Positions 1-10,720 of a stretch of 64,000 bases of DNA are shown here, piece after piece. Under the pieces are notes generated by a model, which was not told the DNA's origin, did not search any database, and saw only the letters and a list, made by a program, of their open reading frames with translations. Within the stretch, counting starts at the first letter, position 1. The number at the start of each line of letters is the position of its first letter. Origin of the DNA: Chrysaora quinquecirrha (Eukaryota > Cnidaria > Scyphozoa > Semaeostomeae > Pelagiidae). The DNA lies in assembly GCA_014526335.1 (NCBI GenBank), contig JACTAT010000337.1, positions 357,407 to 421,406 on the forward strand, given 5' to 3'. The position numbers were made by a program, and so were the translations under genes.

Positions 1-480
1 ATTTCTTGGGAGCTTTACCAAAGCAAATCCTATCCCACAAAGACTACCAAAAGAGACCCATGCTGTACTGCCAGGTCCAGTAATCCCTGTATATATATAG
101 TTTTCAGGAATTCCAGTCTTTGTTGCACAGGTCTGACCATTTTCTCAAAACTTTGCATATATGTAAATGACTTTAAATTAAGGTAAAGGAAGTTATATGC
201 CATGTACCCTCTTTGCTAATCCATATTCGTTCTGCAATATAGCAACCAGTCACACAAGATTTTTTTTCAATGATGCTGATGTAATCTCAAGTACCCACAA
301 AACTCTTCTGTCCTGTTAATAAATAACTGTCACACTTTTTGAATGTTAAAAGAAACAACTTTATTTCAAGGAGCAAAACGTTTTTGGGTAACTGAAAGGC
401 CTTAGCATTTGTTTGACAGCCTGTGGGCCAATGTAGAGTTTGACACCCTCAGTGATTACTGGAAACAGTTTCAATTGCCT
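1..480. other. No gene seen
   Basis: AT-rich sequence with no open frame, splice-bounded exon or clear repeat that I can support. It may include the 5' end of the Harbinger remnant that follows, but I cannot place a terminal inverted repeat. Confidence 0.4.
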
Positions 481-529
481 CAGCATTCATTTAATGATAT
501 TGTAAATATTTTTGCTGGTGATATGAAAA

Positions 530-1260
530 AAAAAGAAAACCAGGTTTAGAAAGGTGATTCCAATAAAAAAACTTGCAGCTATTGCTTTATAAAAAAAATA
601 CTCTATCATCGGTGGGAAAGGTTTTAGATCAACTGCTGCTGTTTTTGGTGTTGGAAAATCTAGCGCAATTAATATAATCAAGGAATTTTGCAAATGTATG
701 GCATGCGAGTAGGCAGTTGATAAAATTTCCTAAAAATGAGTAAACTTCAATAGCTTTGGAAAAATTTTGTGAGATATGTAAAATCCCTATCAAATTTTGT
801 GAGATATGAAAAATCCCTTATTGACTATTTTTGCGGGAAACTTAAGAAAATTCACCCACTGAATACTTTTCTAGAAAAAAAAATTAACTAGAAGTATGCA
901 AGCTGTAGAAGATGGAAATTTGAAATTTATAGATGTATCAAGATCACAGATAGAATGCAACAAAAGTTTTTCTTCTGCCAGGTCTGTTGTGGAGAGAGCG
1001 TTTTGGATTTTAAAAGCCCGTTAGAGATGGCTGTTAAAAACCCTTGATAACATGACAAGTAATGTTATTGAGGTCATTATAGCTCGCTGTGTGCTTCATA
1101 ACATATGCAATTGAAATAGAGATGAAATGGAGGACAAATAATTCACAGAGCATGCTATTGAACTAGAAAAACAAGGCACTGAATACCAAATGAAGATGCT
1201 GTTGAAAACAATGGCCAAGATCTGGGTACCTTAATAAAAAACTTTCTGAGAAGCAATTGA
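530..1260 (+). pseudogene. Decayed PIF/Harbinger transposase, internally deleted
   Basis: Two conserved ends of a Harbinger-type (DDE_Tnp_4) transposase can be read. Near 540-700 the frame gives a helix-turn-helix N-terminal region with the pattern IPIKKLAAIAL, then AAVFGVGKSSAINIIKEFC, like the 'sRtavaklFgvskstv' helix of the family. Near 950-1110 the C-terminal signature is clear: SSARSVVERAFWILKAR, a stop where the family has Trp, then WLLKTL and VIIARCVLHNIC. The central catalytic DDE part is missing, and several in-frame stops occur. In the intact family this enzyme cuts and pastes DNA at TIRs with 3-bp target sites. This copy cannot be active. The family call rests on the paired N- and C-terminal motifs in the right order. 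Confidence 0.75.
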
Positions 1261-1302
1261 ATTAAACAGAACCATAATCTAAGACAACTTTAATCATTAT
1301 AA

Positions 1303-1850
1303 TTACGTTTCATATGTTTTACAGGTTTTAAAAGGAAATGTTTTCTTGGTAATAATTGACAATCTAATAATACAAACATTCATTTTTACCCAAAGTGTTG
1401 CAAATGCATAAAAAACTCCCTGTTCCGTTGTATTTTCTTGGCAACTGCTCTTCCAGCAACAACAAATATTCTCTGCTGTCTGATCAGACTCCACAAATGC
1501 CTCAATCTGCCTCTCTTGCATTGCCCAAAATTTGTCTTAATGTTTTGTTACTGTTTTGGCTTTTTCCTACCATTATCTGCAGACTGCTTTCTTTTTCCAT
1601 TTTTTCTCGCCACTATCAAGTCATTTCTATTTTTTCCTTGGCTTTTCTTATCTTCCACTGCCTTGAATGCCTATTTTACTAATATGCAATTTTTGGTAAC
1701 TGTTAGTGTTTGCCCTTTTCTATTTTTTGTAAAATTGCTCAATGTGAAAAAAGTGTCCAAGCACATAATTATTGTTTATTACATCAAAGTTTTCAATAAA
1801 TGTAAAATTAAAGATATATCATTGTGTAACTAATTTGTTTTCATGAATTT
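1303..1850 (-). other. Possible remnant of the Harbinger accessory (Myb-like) gene
   Basis: On the minus strand, broken frames give a lysine/arginine-rich stretch (KNGKRKQSADNGRKKPK) followed by a Gln/Glu-rich helix starting MQERQIEAFVESDQTAEN. Harbinger elements usually carry a second gene, a trihelix/Myb-like DNA-binding protein whose C-terminus looks like this, often convergent with the transposase. The position fits, but there is no continuous frame and I see no Myb helices, so this is only a suggestion. Confidence 0.25.
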
Positions 1851-1860
1851 CCTGCCTTTC

Positions 1861-2500
1861 CTGTCTTATTGAAAAAGAGCAGATCTTGGCATGCAGTACC
1901 ATGGAATCTTTAAGTTAGCTTGCTCTTCCTTTCTGTTAGAAGGGGTTATTCAAGCAAAGGAATTGTTTGAATATTCTTTCTTCTCACGTTGAGAAAATCA
2001 AATTAAGTTTTTCAGGAGAAAACTTCAATTGATCCTTCCCTATATTTTGTGTCAAAGACATGAAAAATTGTTTCTCGCCACAGCCTTCCTAAATGCAGGT
2101 GGTCTGTCTAACAAAACAAGATTTGATATTTCCTCCTGCCGTAATGAAGAGTTGCTGGATGGTTTTTATTGCTGACTTCAGCCGGCTCTTTCTGTATTTA
2201 CAATAAGTTTCCACTTTTTATTTCTTTGGCTTATTTTATTACACTTACATAACTGAAGAGATCATCCATATACATGACTAAAGATTATTTATGTAGATGA
2301 ATATACTGACACATACAAGATACTAAAAGGGCAGATGCACAAAAACAAACCAAAAACAAATCTTATCGAGCTTGGACTGTTAAATTAAAGTTTAAAGATG
2401 CAATTAAAATATTTAAAATACACAAGTAACAATAACTACTTAGATAACAACAAAGAAGGGGATAATAGCAAGAGTGCAGTTAAATTCAAAACTACTCAAC
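1861..2500. other. No gene seen
   Basis: AT-rich sequence without a supported frame. Part of it may be the 3' end of the LINE lying to the right, whose 3' terminus I cannot fix. Confidence 0.35.
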
Positions 2501-2621
2501 ATTATATTTAATATTTTTTTGTTTTTAGAAACTCAACAAATAAATCCCTTACGAAGCAGTATTATTTCAGCAATATAAAAAAGTCTCTAGCTACAATTTT
2601 CTAGATAATTTTCTTTTTTTC

Positions 2622-5602
2622 TTAGCTTTTGTAATTCGAGAGCATATTTCGCTTGATCAATTTGCAAAACGTTTCATGTTTGGATGTGGTATTAAGAGAC
2701 AGTGAAAGGTCATTCCAAAGTCTAGCCCCAATTTTTTTGTAGAGTGTAGTTTCGCCATATGTTTTTGGATTTAACGATTCTGTAGTTTTGTTTCTGCCTG
2801 GTCTTGTAATGGTGATGCTCATTTTTTAGGAGGTACTTTGTAAATTTTTCTGGTAACAGTGCAGGGTTGAAGTGAACATTCTATTTAATTCTTCGTGTAA
2901 ACAATCTTTTGAATACCTATTATCTTTAAAGGCAATTATTCCAAAGTCCTGTTCTGTAATACTTGACTTTCTTTCAGTCTTTTTGTTCTAGCTGTGCTGT
3001 AAGCTTCTAGCCGATAAGTTATCTTAGAAGTTACAAGTGATTCATAAAGTGTTAAGAAGCACTCCTAAGGTATCAAGTGCCTATGTTTAGCGAATATTGA
3101 CAGATATTACTTTGCTTTTTACTTTGTTAACTTGGGAGTTCAAGGAAAGGTTATCATCAACTTTTAAACCAAGATATCATATTCTATATTGTGAGCTCTA
3201 GTCAATTCATTGCTCATTTCAATTTTAATATTAGGGATGATAGTATTTTTTGAGGGAACAAAAATACAATAGTTTGTTTTACTTTTACTAGAAATTTGTT
3301 AGCAGCTAGCCATTCAAAAAGTAAGCAGAGCTCTTTATTTGATGTAGATGTCAATGCATATATACTTGTATCAAATGTAAAAATGCATGTGTCATCAGCA
3401 AAGAGTCTTGGTTAAGCAGAAACAGCATTAGGCATATTGTTTACATATAAGGTGAAAAGTATTGGTTCTAATACAGATTCTTGAGGAACACCTTTAGAAA
3501 TTTCTTGAGTTTTAGAGATTCTATTGTTTACACAGGTATTTACACATCAAGTATGGATTTTTCCTCTGAAGCCATAATTATGTAGTTTGTTGAGTAGAAT
3601 ATTGTTTTGAATAGTATCAAAAGCTTTTGATAAGTCAAGAAACACACCTATACAAGAGCTATTATTGTGAAGGTTGTGATCAACATTATCAAGAAGCTCA
3701 AGGAGGGCATGACTTGTTGAATGACCTCTCTGAAGCCGAACTGTAGTTCATAAAGAACTTCGTATTTGTTTAAAAAAGAATTGATACGTTTTGGTAAGAG
3801 TCTTTGAAGATTTTTTTCAAAACAGGAAAAAAGAAAAGTAGACCTATAGTTGTCTGGCATATTTCTGTTATTCTTTTTTAATACTGGCATGCCCTTTGCA
3901 ACTTTCCAAATTTTGGGCATGATTCCGTGTCAAAAGAAGAACAGTAAATATGTGCAAGAAATCGAGCTAGTGAATGAGCAGAAGCTTTTGCAATTTTTTA
4001 TTTTATTCCATCATGCCCAGCAGCCCTATTTATTTTCAGTTGGTTTATTTCATTCATTACTTCTTGCACGCTGATTTTTTCCATATAAAAAGTATTTTCC
4101 AATGGCTTCGTAAGAGAAGATGAATAGCTAGTTTTAGTCCTTTGTACCTTAGCAGAGATTCTAGCTCCAATGCTACAGAAATGAGAGTTTAAAGCAGTTG
4201 CTATCTCAGTATCATCTTTAAAACACTTGCCATTGAAGAATATTTCTTTAATGGAGGTAGACTGAGATTTTTTTCTGGATTTAATATTTTTCCAAGAGCT
4301 GTCCACATTTTAGTAAATCTAGTTGGTTTATTATGAAAAAGCTCTCCAAAATAAGATTTTATTAGATTGTCTAATACAAGAAACAAGGACATTACTGTAT
4401 TTTGTGTATTTCTCTATATTTTCCGAACTATGGTGTTTGTGTATGCATGAAATAGATTGTTCTTTTTGTTAATGCACTTTTTCAAAGATGTTGAGATCCA
4501 CGGTTTGTCCTTTATTCTTTTAAAATAAATTTCATAGGGAAAGCTTTTTTGTAGGCTTTATTAACATTGTCAGTAAAAATATCTTCACAAGTATTGGTAT
4601 CTTGTGTGGAATACAAATAATTCCAGTCAGTTTCTTCTAATATCTTAACGAAACACGCAATGTGCATTTTGCCAAATATGCAATCTTTTTCTCTCCGGAT
4701 ATCATTATTTTTTTAGTACTGAAAGAGAGATAAAACTTTGCAAAATGATCTGATATATCTCTGAAAATATTGCCTGAAGTAGCTTGATTTATTTAAGGTT
4801 TGCTCTTTCACAAAAATAAGATCCATTAATGTAGCAGAGTGATCATTATTCTCGAGGGTAGTGTTATGCCAGGTAGATATCCCTATGAAAGCATCATATC
4901 TAAGTTATGTTTAGTGCTGCTTTTTCCTATTTAGCTATATTTAATGAGATCTATAATTATATCGCCTACAATAAGACAACAATCCGGTTTTAATTTTTGA
5001 GATTCTTGAATCGCTTTTTCTAATTGTTCATTAATCCATTAAGTCTCTTATATCGCCAGTGGGATGTCTGTAAACTATGCCTAAAATGGTCTCATTATCT
5101 TTTGTCAAATTTATCCGAAGATTTTCGCAAGTGTCTTTGCATACCATGTTAAGATTATTAAGAATGTTTAATTTGATGTTTTTATTTACATTAAAACCCG
5201 CAACGCCTACCTTATCATGGTCAGGGATCACATAGATAGAAAAAGTAGTTTTCAAGAAGCAATGTACATATCGATATTAGTACTGTTTATCTCTGTCAAG
5301 CAGATGCAATCAAAATTTATCTTTTATTTCGACGAGCAAGTTGGCCAGTTCAATTGAATGTTTATTGAGACTACGAATATTTAAATTTAATATTAATAAA
5401 TCGATTTTATTAATACTACATTTAATGAATCAATTGTGTAATACTCATTCAGTTTTGATTCTTTAACTTTATCGTAAATGTAATTATTTAGATTATGATT
5501 TGCAATCAGATTTTTTAGTTTCACTTTGTCGGATTTAAAAATTGTAATAATTTCATTGTTTGTCAAAGAATAAAAAGGTAGGTAAGCTAATAAAGGGTCC
5601 AT
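2622..5602 (-). pseudogene. LINE ORF2: endonuclease and reverse transcriptase
   Basis: Degenerate ORF2 of the same LINE. Endonuclease remnants lie at 5255-5031 (VGVAGFNVNKNIK, then ILGIVYRHPTGDI, the APE-type 'l.viYRpP' region). The RT follows with the spacer NEINQLKINRAAGHDGIK (4306-3998), PVLKKNNRNMPDNYRS (3920-3648), palm motif A FLDLSKAFDTIQNNI (near 3640), GVPQESVLEPILF (about 3492-3455; both usual Gly are Glu), and the catalytic FADD (3391-3402). The C-terminal piece at 2822-2622 (YKKIGARLWNDLSLSLN) matches the usual 'G.klWNsLP' tail. Motifs are recognisable, but many stops and the Gly losses mean no activity. Confidence 0.8.
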
Positions 5603-5880
5603 GTTTGGATTGTTGGAAGTTCTGTGGATATGAATATTTAGGAAAAGTATTTGTCAATAACCTGGTCTAAACAATGTTTCAAATAAGTAAAGTTAAGGTC
5701 GAAAGAGGTTTAAAACCCACCACTAACTCTAAAAATGCATGTATAGTTAAATCATCAATAAATTGGTACGTAATTAAAGTTTCTAGCCGGCTGAGGTCCT
5801 GTTGTAGGAATTGTAGTTAGGTGATAATTTTGAAAGTTCACTCTGCTATAAGTCAAAAAGAATCCTTGTTGTTGCTGAGG

Positions 5881-7655
5881 TTATGTTACAGCCATAGCTG
5901 GGCTTGCTAGAGGCCAGTTTGGTCGATATGGCACTTGGTAGTACTCACCCATACCTTGGTAGTGTTCTTGTGACGCCAGGAATACTGTGCTAGTCTCTTT
6001 GGATTCTGATGAGCTTTTGTTGTAGTTGATGTTGCTGTTGCTGTAGTTGTTGCTGTCTCTCTTTATGCTGATGATGTTCTTGTTGTTGGAGATGCTGCAG
6101 TTTTCTGTTGTCGTTCTGTTTCCTTTGAATAATATGATATTTCTGGATTTAATATTCTGAACCAGTTTTGATGTTCCTTTATAGGACAGATGTAAACCAT
6201 CGTATCTATTTGTTGAATCACCAAGGTTATCATGGTTTATGATATTTACATTGTAAGCTGATGAGAGATTTTCTAAATAATTGTTTGGCTGTGATTTCAG
6301 ATCCATCTTTTTAGAAACCATGATGCTTTTCACATTGAATAATGTGTGATACGAATAAATTAGCAGAAGGAAATTTGTTCTTGATTATCTGAATTAAACC
6401 TTCAAATTTGTCTATTATAGTGGAGACCGAGTCACAAGATAGATTGTTCATTCCCACAAGGATTATAATTGTGTCTAGTTTGGTGGGCAAAATGTCTGAT
6501 ATGTAATTTGAAACACCTTCAATTTTCCCCCCTCTTGTGGTTTTTATGAAAGTCGAACCAGTTTTATCAAATCGCATTGTATTTATGTACTGAAGGATTG
6601 AGTCACCATGATTAAAACTCAAGATCTAAGATAAACTTTCTATCACCAGACATACTGTTAATTGCCCCCGAGTAAACATTGAGACCAAGCAATGGTATCT
6701 TTTGTCTTGCTGGTGATTTTTCGGCATCTTCTGTATGAATTAGATTCCTTTCAAGCTTGGCATGAGCTGAGGGACTTTGACTGGACTGAGAATTTCCTTT
6801 GTTTGGTGTGGCTGGTTGGATGGTGACTTGCTTAGTAATTATCTGGCTCATGTGATTATTTTTATCATTGACTTTCTTTTTCAAAGCATTGAAATTCGTT
6901 TGAAGCTTATCAACATGTTCTTAGGCAACAACCATGTGCTAAATATCAGAAATCTGCTTTTTTAAAGCCTTTTACCCATTTTCTGGCAAGTTATGCTATC
7001 ATTTTAGTTTTCAATAAAACTCGAGAAATTTTTATTCAATTTATCATGATCTATTTTGATGTCAGAGATGGATGACTTGGTTTCAAGAATTTTCTTTTCA
7101 AGAGACGCTGCATTTTTAAATATTTCATCGTGCTCAGTAGAATCAACCTTCGGTTTGGCACTTTTATCAAGTGCATTTACAGAGTCAAGCATTGCTTTGT
7201 TATTGTCCTTCAAAGTTAAGATTTCTATAGTACATTCTGAAAGGTCCAATGTAAGTGTTTTTTAGATTCTTGTTTTCCTCCTCAAGGCTATTTAAACAAA
7301 GGACTATTTCTTTTAGATTGATATTATTGCAATATAGTTTCATTGATTCTGAGACTCCTTCACTTTCAAAGTCACTATAGTCATCATCCAGTAAGGGGAT
7401 GTCCTGAGTCAGTATTGGTGTAATTTTTGTTTTGAAATCTTTATCTTGCCCATAAAGGCCAATAAACAAATCTATGGAATCGTTAGATTGCTTTTCACCT
7501 TCATTTATTATGAATAAGATATCAACTTCAGCATCGTTCACCTTAAGTGGAGCTAGTTGGCCTTGTGTCATAATTGTGCTCGTCGAAAATATCGACAGTG
7601 TCAACACAGGTTTCTTAGAAAAGTTATCAATAATTGTAAACGATATTTTATTTTC
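5881..7655 (-). pseudogene. LINE ORF1: coiled coil plus SGNH esterase
   Basis: ORF1 of the CR1-like LINE, split over several frames. The N-terminal half (7607-7004) is acidic and helical, with a probable coiled coil around LEEENKNLKN and, after a frameshift, SSISDIKIDHDKLNKNF. After a Ser/Pro/Gln-rich linker (6884-6640) comes an SGNH/GDSL-type hydrolase: the nucleophile block NHGDSILQY (near 6600), the Asn block IIILVGMNNLS (near 6450), and the Asp-His block RYDGLHLSYKGTSKL (near 6190). All catalytic positions of the SGNH fold can therefore still be read. CR1 ORF1 proteins with such esterases are thought to help RNP function at membranes or lipids. The frameshifts make this copy a pseudogene. 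Confidence 0.75.
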
Positions 7656-7660
7656 ATCAT

Positions 7661-8624
7661 CCTTTTTTCATTTGCATTAGAAAACCATAAATTCATTGAA
7701 GAAAATTTACATATCTTTCATGAAATATTGATATCAAAAAGTGTATATCTTTGACTGGAACATTGAACGTCATACATGTGCTCTTTTCATTCACTTGATA
7801 TTTACTCATATTTCATTCCATATTTAAACTATATAATATAAATTCAAAGTTGAGACACAATAAGATTCCATAAAAAAATATCCACTAGAACTTATATTTT
7901 CTTTAAAACATACTAGATTTCCACTTATACCCTGAGCGATCAAAACACATCTTAACTAGCCAACTAACTAACTAACTGAATTCCTAGCCAAGTAGTCAAC
8001 TAGCTAACTAACTAGCCAACTGCTGTTTGGTGCCTTCTTGCCCCAAATAACAACAATAAGTAAGAATACTGTAATTAGTTTAACAATGTTTAATTGGAAG
8101 AATTAGTTTAGAATACTGGAATAATTTCAGTATTGCAATAGAACTTTGTATATACTTTTTTTATTAGTTATTCGCTGTTTTACCCTGCTTGTATTCTAAA
8201 ATTATTTGAGTAGTGTTTAGTAAGACAAAAAAAAAACTAGGTTATAGAATCAATATTATAGATGATGAGAAACACCAATTGTTGTACTATTCATAATTTT
8301 TAAGATAAACAACACATGGTGAATCCCTTCATGCAAACCATGTTGTACGCAATACCCCGAAGGGTTTGAACTCGAGTAAGGAAATAACAATCAGACAACA
8401 TATAATACTAATACTAATAGCAATATAAGTAATACTAATAGCAATATAACAAAGTAAACAAGAGAGGACTGTATAAAGAAACTCAGATATAATTCATACA
8501 ATAGTCTAGCTCTTCTTCCTCAAGCTGGTCAATGATCGTGAGTTTTTCATCATTTGCAATTATGGCTGCTGATTGTCATGGTGTTGTCGTTGATACTTTG
8601 GTATTTTGTTGATTGGCATTATTT
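7661..8624. other. No gene; short AACT/AGCC simple repeat
   Basis: About 960 bp without a supported frame. At roughly 7955-8025 there is a degenerate run of AACT, AGCC and AGCT units that looks like slippage-derived simple sequence. Short ATACTAAT/AGCAATAT repeats occur near 8400-8450. Confidence 0.5.
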
Positions 8625-8924
8625 TCAATCTGTATTTGTACTTCCAAAAAATAAAGCTTCTGTAAAGGGGGCTCGGTGATCTGTCCATTTGCTAGGACGA
8701 ATTCTTGCACCTCTTGTTACATTGTCCTGACCAGAAATTAGCAGAATTACACGACCGAGTTTCCAACAGGTGCGATTTTTGAGGTTATCATTTTGTACAG
8801 TGACAATTTCTCCCTTTTTAATGATATTTAAATCCGGGGGGGGGTACTTCATTGTTGAAGATACTAGACGTGCCACCCAGGTTTCGATAAATAACCCATG
8901 TCTACCATGCAATTTTCTACCCAT
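8625..8924 (-). pseudogene. BEL/Pao-type integrase C-terminal (DUF5641-like) fragment
   Basis: The 99-residue frame contains KKGEIVTVQNDN, CWKLGRVILLISGQDNV and RGARIRPSKW in order. This matches the chromodomain-like C-terminal module that follows the integrase in BEL/Pao LTR retrotransposons ('gdvVlv.ddn.pr..WklGrv..l.pG.Dg.vRga.vr'). Only this module remains. I find no protease, RT or integrase core nearby, so it is an isolated relic. The first 35 residues do not match the family and may be intronic or unrelated sequence. Confidence 0.6.
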
Positions 8925-9398
8925 CTATAGAAGAAAAAAAGCAAATTTGGACCCATGTATAGAAAGTTGTGAAACTTTTTACCCAATTATAGCAAAACTC
9001 AGAATCAGTGAATCCAATTTGACCATTCAAATATCCTTTCTGAATCAAAGAGTTTAGACTTTGCAACATGAATACAAAAAATGATAGCAATTAGCAATAT
9101 GAACACAACAACATTCTTTCAATAATTTTAGAACAATGAAAGTACACAAAAATACAACTAGAGAGTTTTAGCATTGGCTACATGAAGTTACTTAAGTGAG
9201 TTATTACTGTTCTTCTTCGAGTTGAACGTCTTAAATCTCCGTCATTTTCTGATGGCACAGGTACAACAACTGTCCGTGTTATCCCTTCTGCTGGCATTTG
9301 CTGGCAATCTTGTCACAATGAATCTTTTGCCTTTTTTGTTCTTCTTCGTTCTTTCTTTTCCTCAAATTTACTGCGAATTAGTCTAATCTCTTCTTAGT

Positions 9399-9716
9399 TC
9401 ACAACGAAATGACATAGTTCGCTTGAACTTCAGTTAGTTCAGAACAGTTTAATGCAAAAACATTATCGGATTCGGTATATTCTTGAAAATGTAGAATAAT
9501 GTCGCTTGTGATATCATCACTGAATTTAATTGGTTGTTTATATTCAACATATCCCCTAAATCGTCCTTTTTTTCTAATTCTGGTTAGGCGTCCAAATTTT
9601 ACGATGTCCTTCTTTTCGAACGCATAATCCTCGAACATTGCAATTTTGTCTTCTGAGTTCTCTGCTGTCCTTTGATTTCTCAAACCTTCATTCCGATTAA
9701 CTTTACGTACCAGCAC
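9399..9716 (-). pseudogene. Unrecognised transposon-like protein fragment
   Basis: A 105-residue open frame containing KKDIVKFGRLTRIRKKGRF, VEYKQPIKFSDD and an acidic C-terminal part ending VQANYVISL. The combination of a basic FGRxxRxRKK motif and an EYxxPV-like strand looks like a conserved domain, but I cannot name the family. Flanking DNA holds no matching exons. It starts at an ATG in AT-rich sequence with no clear promoter, so it is probably a relic exon rather than a complete gene. Confidence 0.3.
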
Positions 9717-9719
9717 AAG

Positions 9720-10700
9720 CCTACGGCAAAAGGGACAATTTAAAATATCTTTTAGCTTTTAAAATAGTATTATTTGAATACACAGGAAAGTCGTTCCAGT
9801 ATTAACAATTGTTGCAATATAAAATCTACTGCTTTGCAGGGCTTTGCAAACGAGTCCTGCCGATTGAAAGCGATTGATTAATTTTCAGCTCTCGTTAATA
9901 AAATAACTAAATATATTTTCGTCAGTTCATTTGAAATACGAACGCTAGAGGCTTCGTAACCCTTCCAAGTATATTTTCTGAGCAAGCATTAAATTTCCAA
10001 GGTAGTCCTTTCAATCTTCGTTCTTGAAATGGCCATCTACATTTTTTAAATCTAGTTTTAAATGATCACAGCCAAAATGACCTAGCTAATTTGTCCAGGC
10101 CATGTCTAAATTTCAGCGCTCTTATGGGAAATAAATCATTTCTCACCGGTCATGCGATAGGCATGGATTTTCGTTGAGTAGCTTCACTAGGGTTGACTTG
10201 AATTGCTTTCCATAATTGTTGGTGAAATCTTTCTGAAAAAGTAAATAATCATACTGTATTAAGCTATATCTTTGCAAAAAACATGCCACAGTTTTTAAAG
10301 CATGCATACATATAATGGAAACTGCACATGCTTTTAGAATGAAATTCTAAGGTGAGAAAGTTAAAAAGAAAAATAAATATGGATGTCTGATTAGAGATAT
10401 GGGCCAACATCTTTGTTGTTTTACAGATGAAGTTTCAATTTGCAGAGGTTAAACTTACTTTTTTTCTGTCACACAGTTCTCCTGATTGTCATCAACGCAC
10501 TTGGCTTGTAATAATGTGGCAATATTTTCTCTTGCTTGATCAAGATCTTCTTGTGACTCTAAAATATCAAGTTAATTTTCATAATTTGCTTCAGGACGTG
10601 AAACAACTTGGAAATTATTATTGTGAGTTACAGGGACCAAAAGGACCAACAAATTAAGCTTTTGTGATTCAGATTTATCTGTTGTTTGAATCCAGTTGGA
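9720..10700. other. No gene seen
   Basis: Nearly 1 kb with only short chance frames. No splice-bounded exon, terminal repeat or tandem repeat could be supported. Confidence 0.4.
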
Positions 10701-10720
10701 TTACTCAGAAATGTGGATGA

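Larger units (their letters stand above)
2500..7660 (-). mobile_element. Long decayed CR1-like LINE (non-LTR retrotransposon)
   Basis: Reading from right to left, the pieces come in the order of a CR1-clade LINE: ORF1 coiled coil (7.6-7.0 kb), ORF1 SGNH-type esterase (6.6-5.9 kb), ORF2 endonuclease remnant (about 5.6-4.4 kb), reverse transcriptase (4.3-3.1 kb) and the C-terminal tail (2.8-2.6 kb). About 5.1 kb is present, close to full length for the clade, but stops and frameshifts interrupt every domain, so the copy is old. I do not see a diagnostic 3' tail or a target-site duplication, so the ends are approximate. Confidence 0.8.

Noticed and set aside
1395..1833. 131- and 95-residue plus-strand frames, Phe/Leu/Ser-rich, membrane-like
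   Set aside because: They are the complement of a Lys-rich AT-poor strand; hydrophobicity is what the antisense of Lys/Glu codons gives.
5881..6333. Host GDSL esterase gene
   Set aside because: It sits between a coiled-coil ORF1 start and LINE endonuclease/RT pieces in the right order and strand; it is LINE ORF1.
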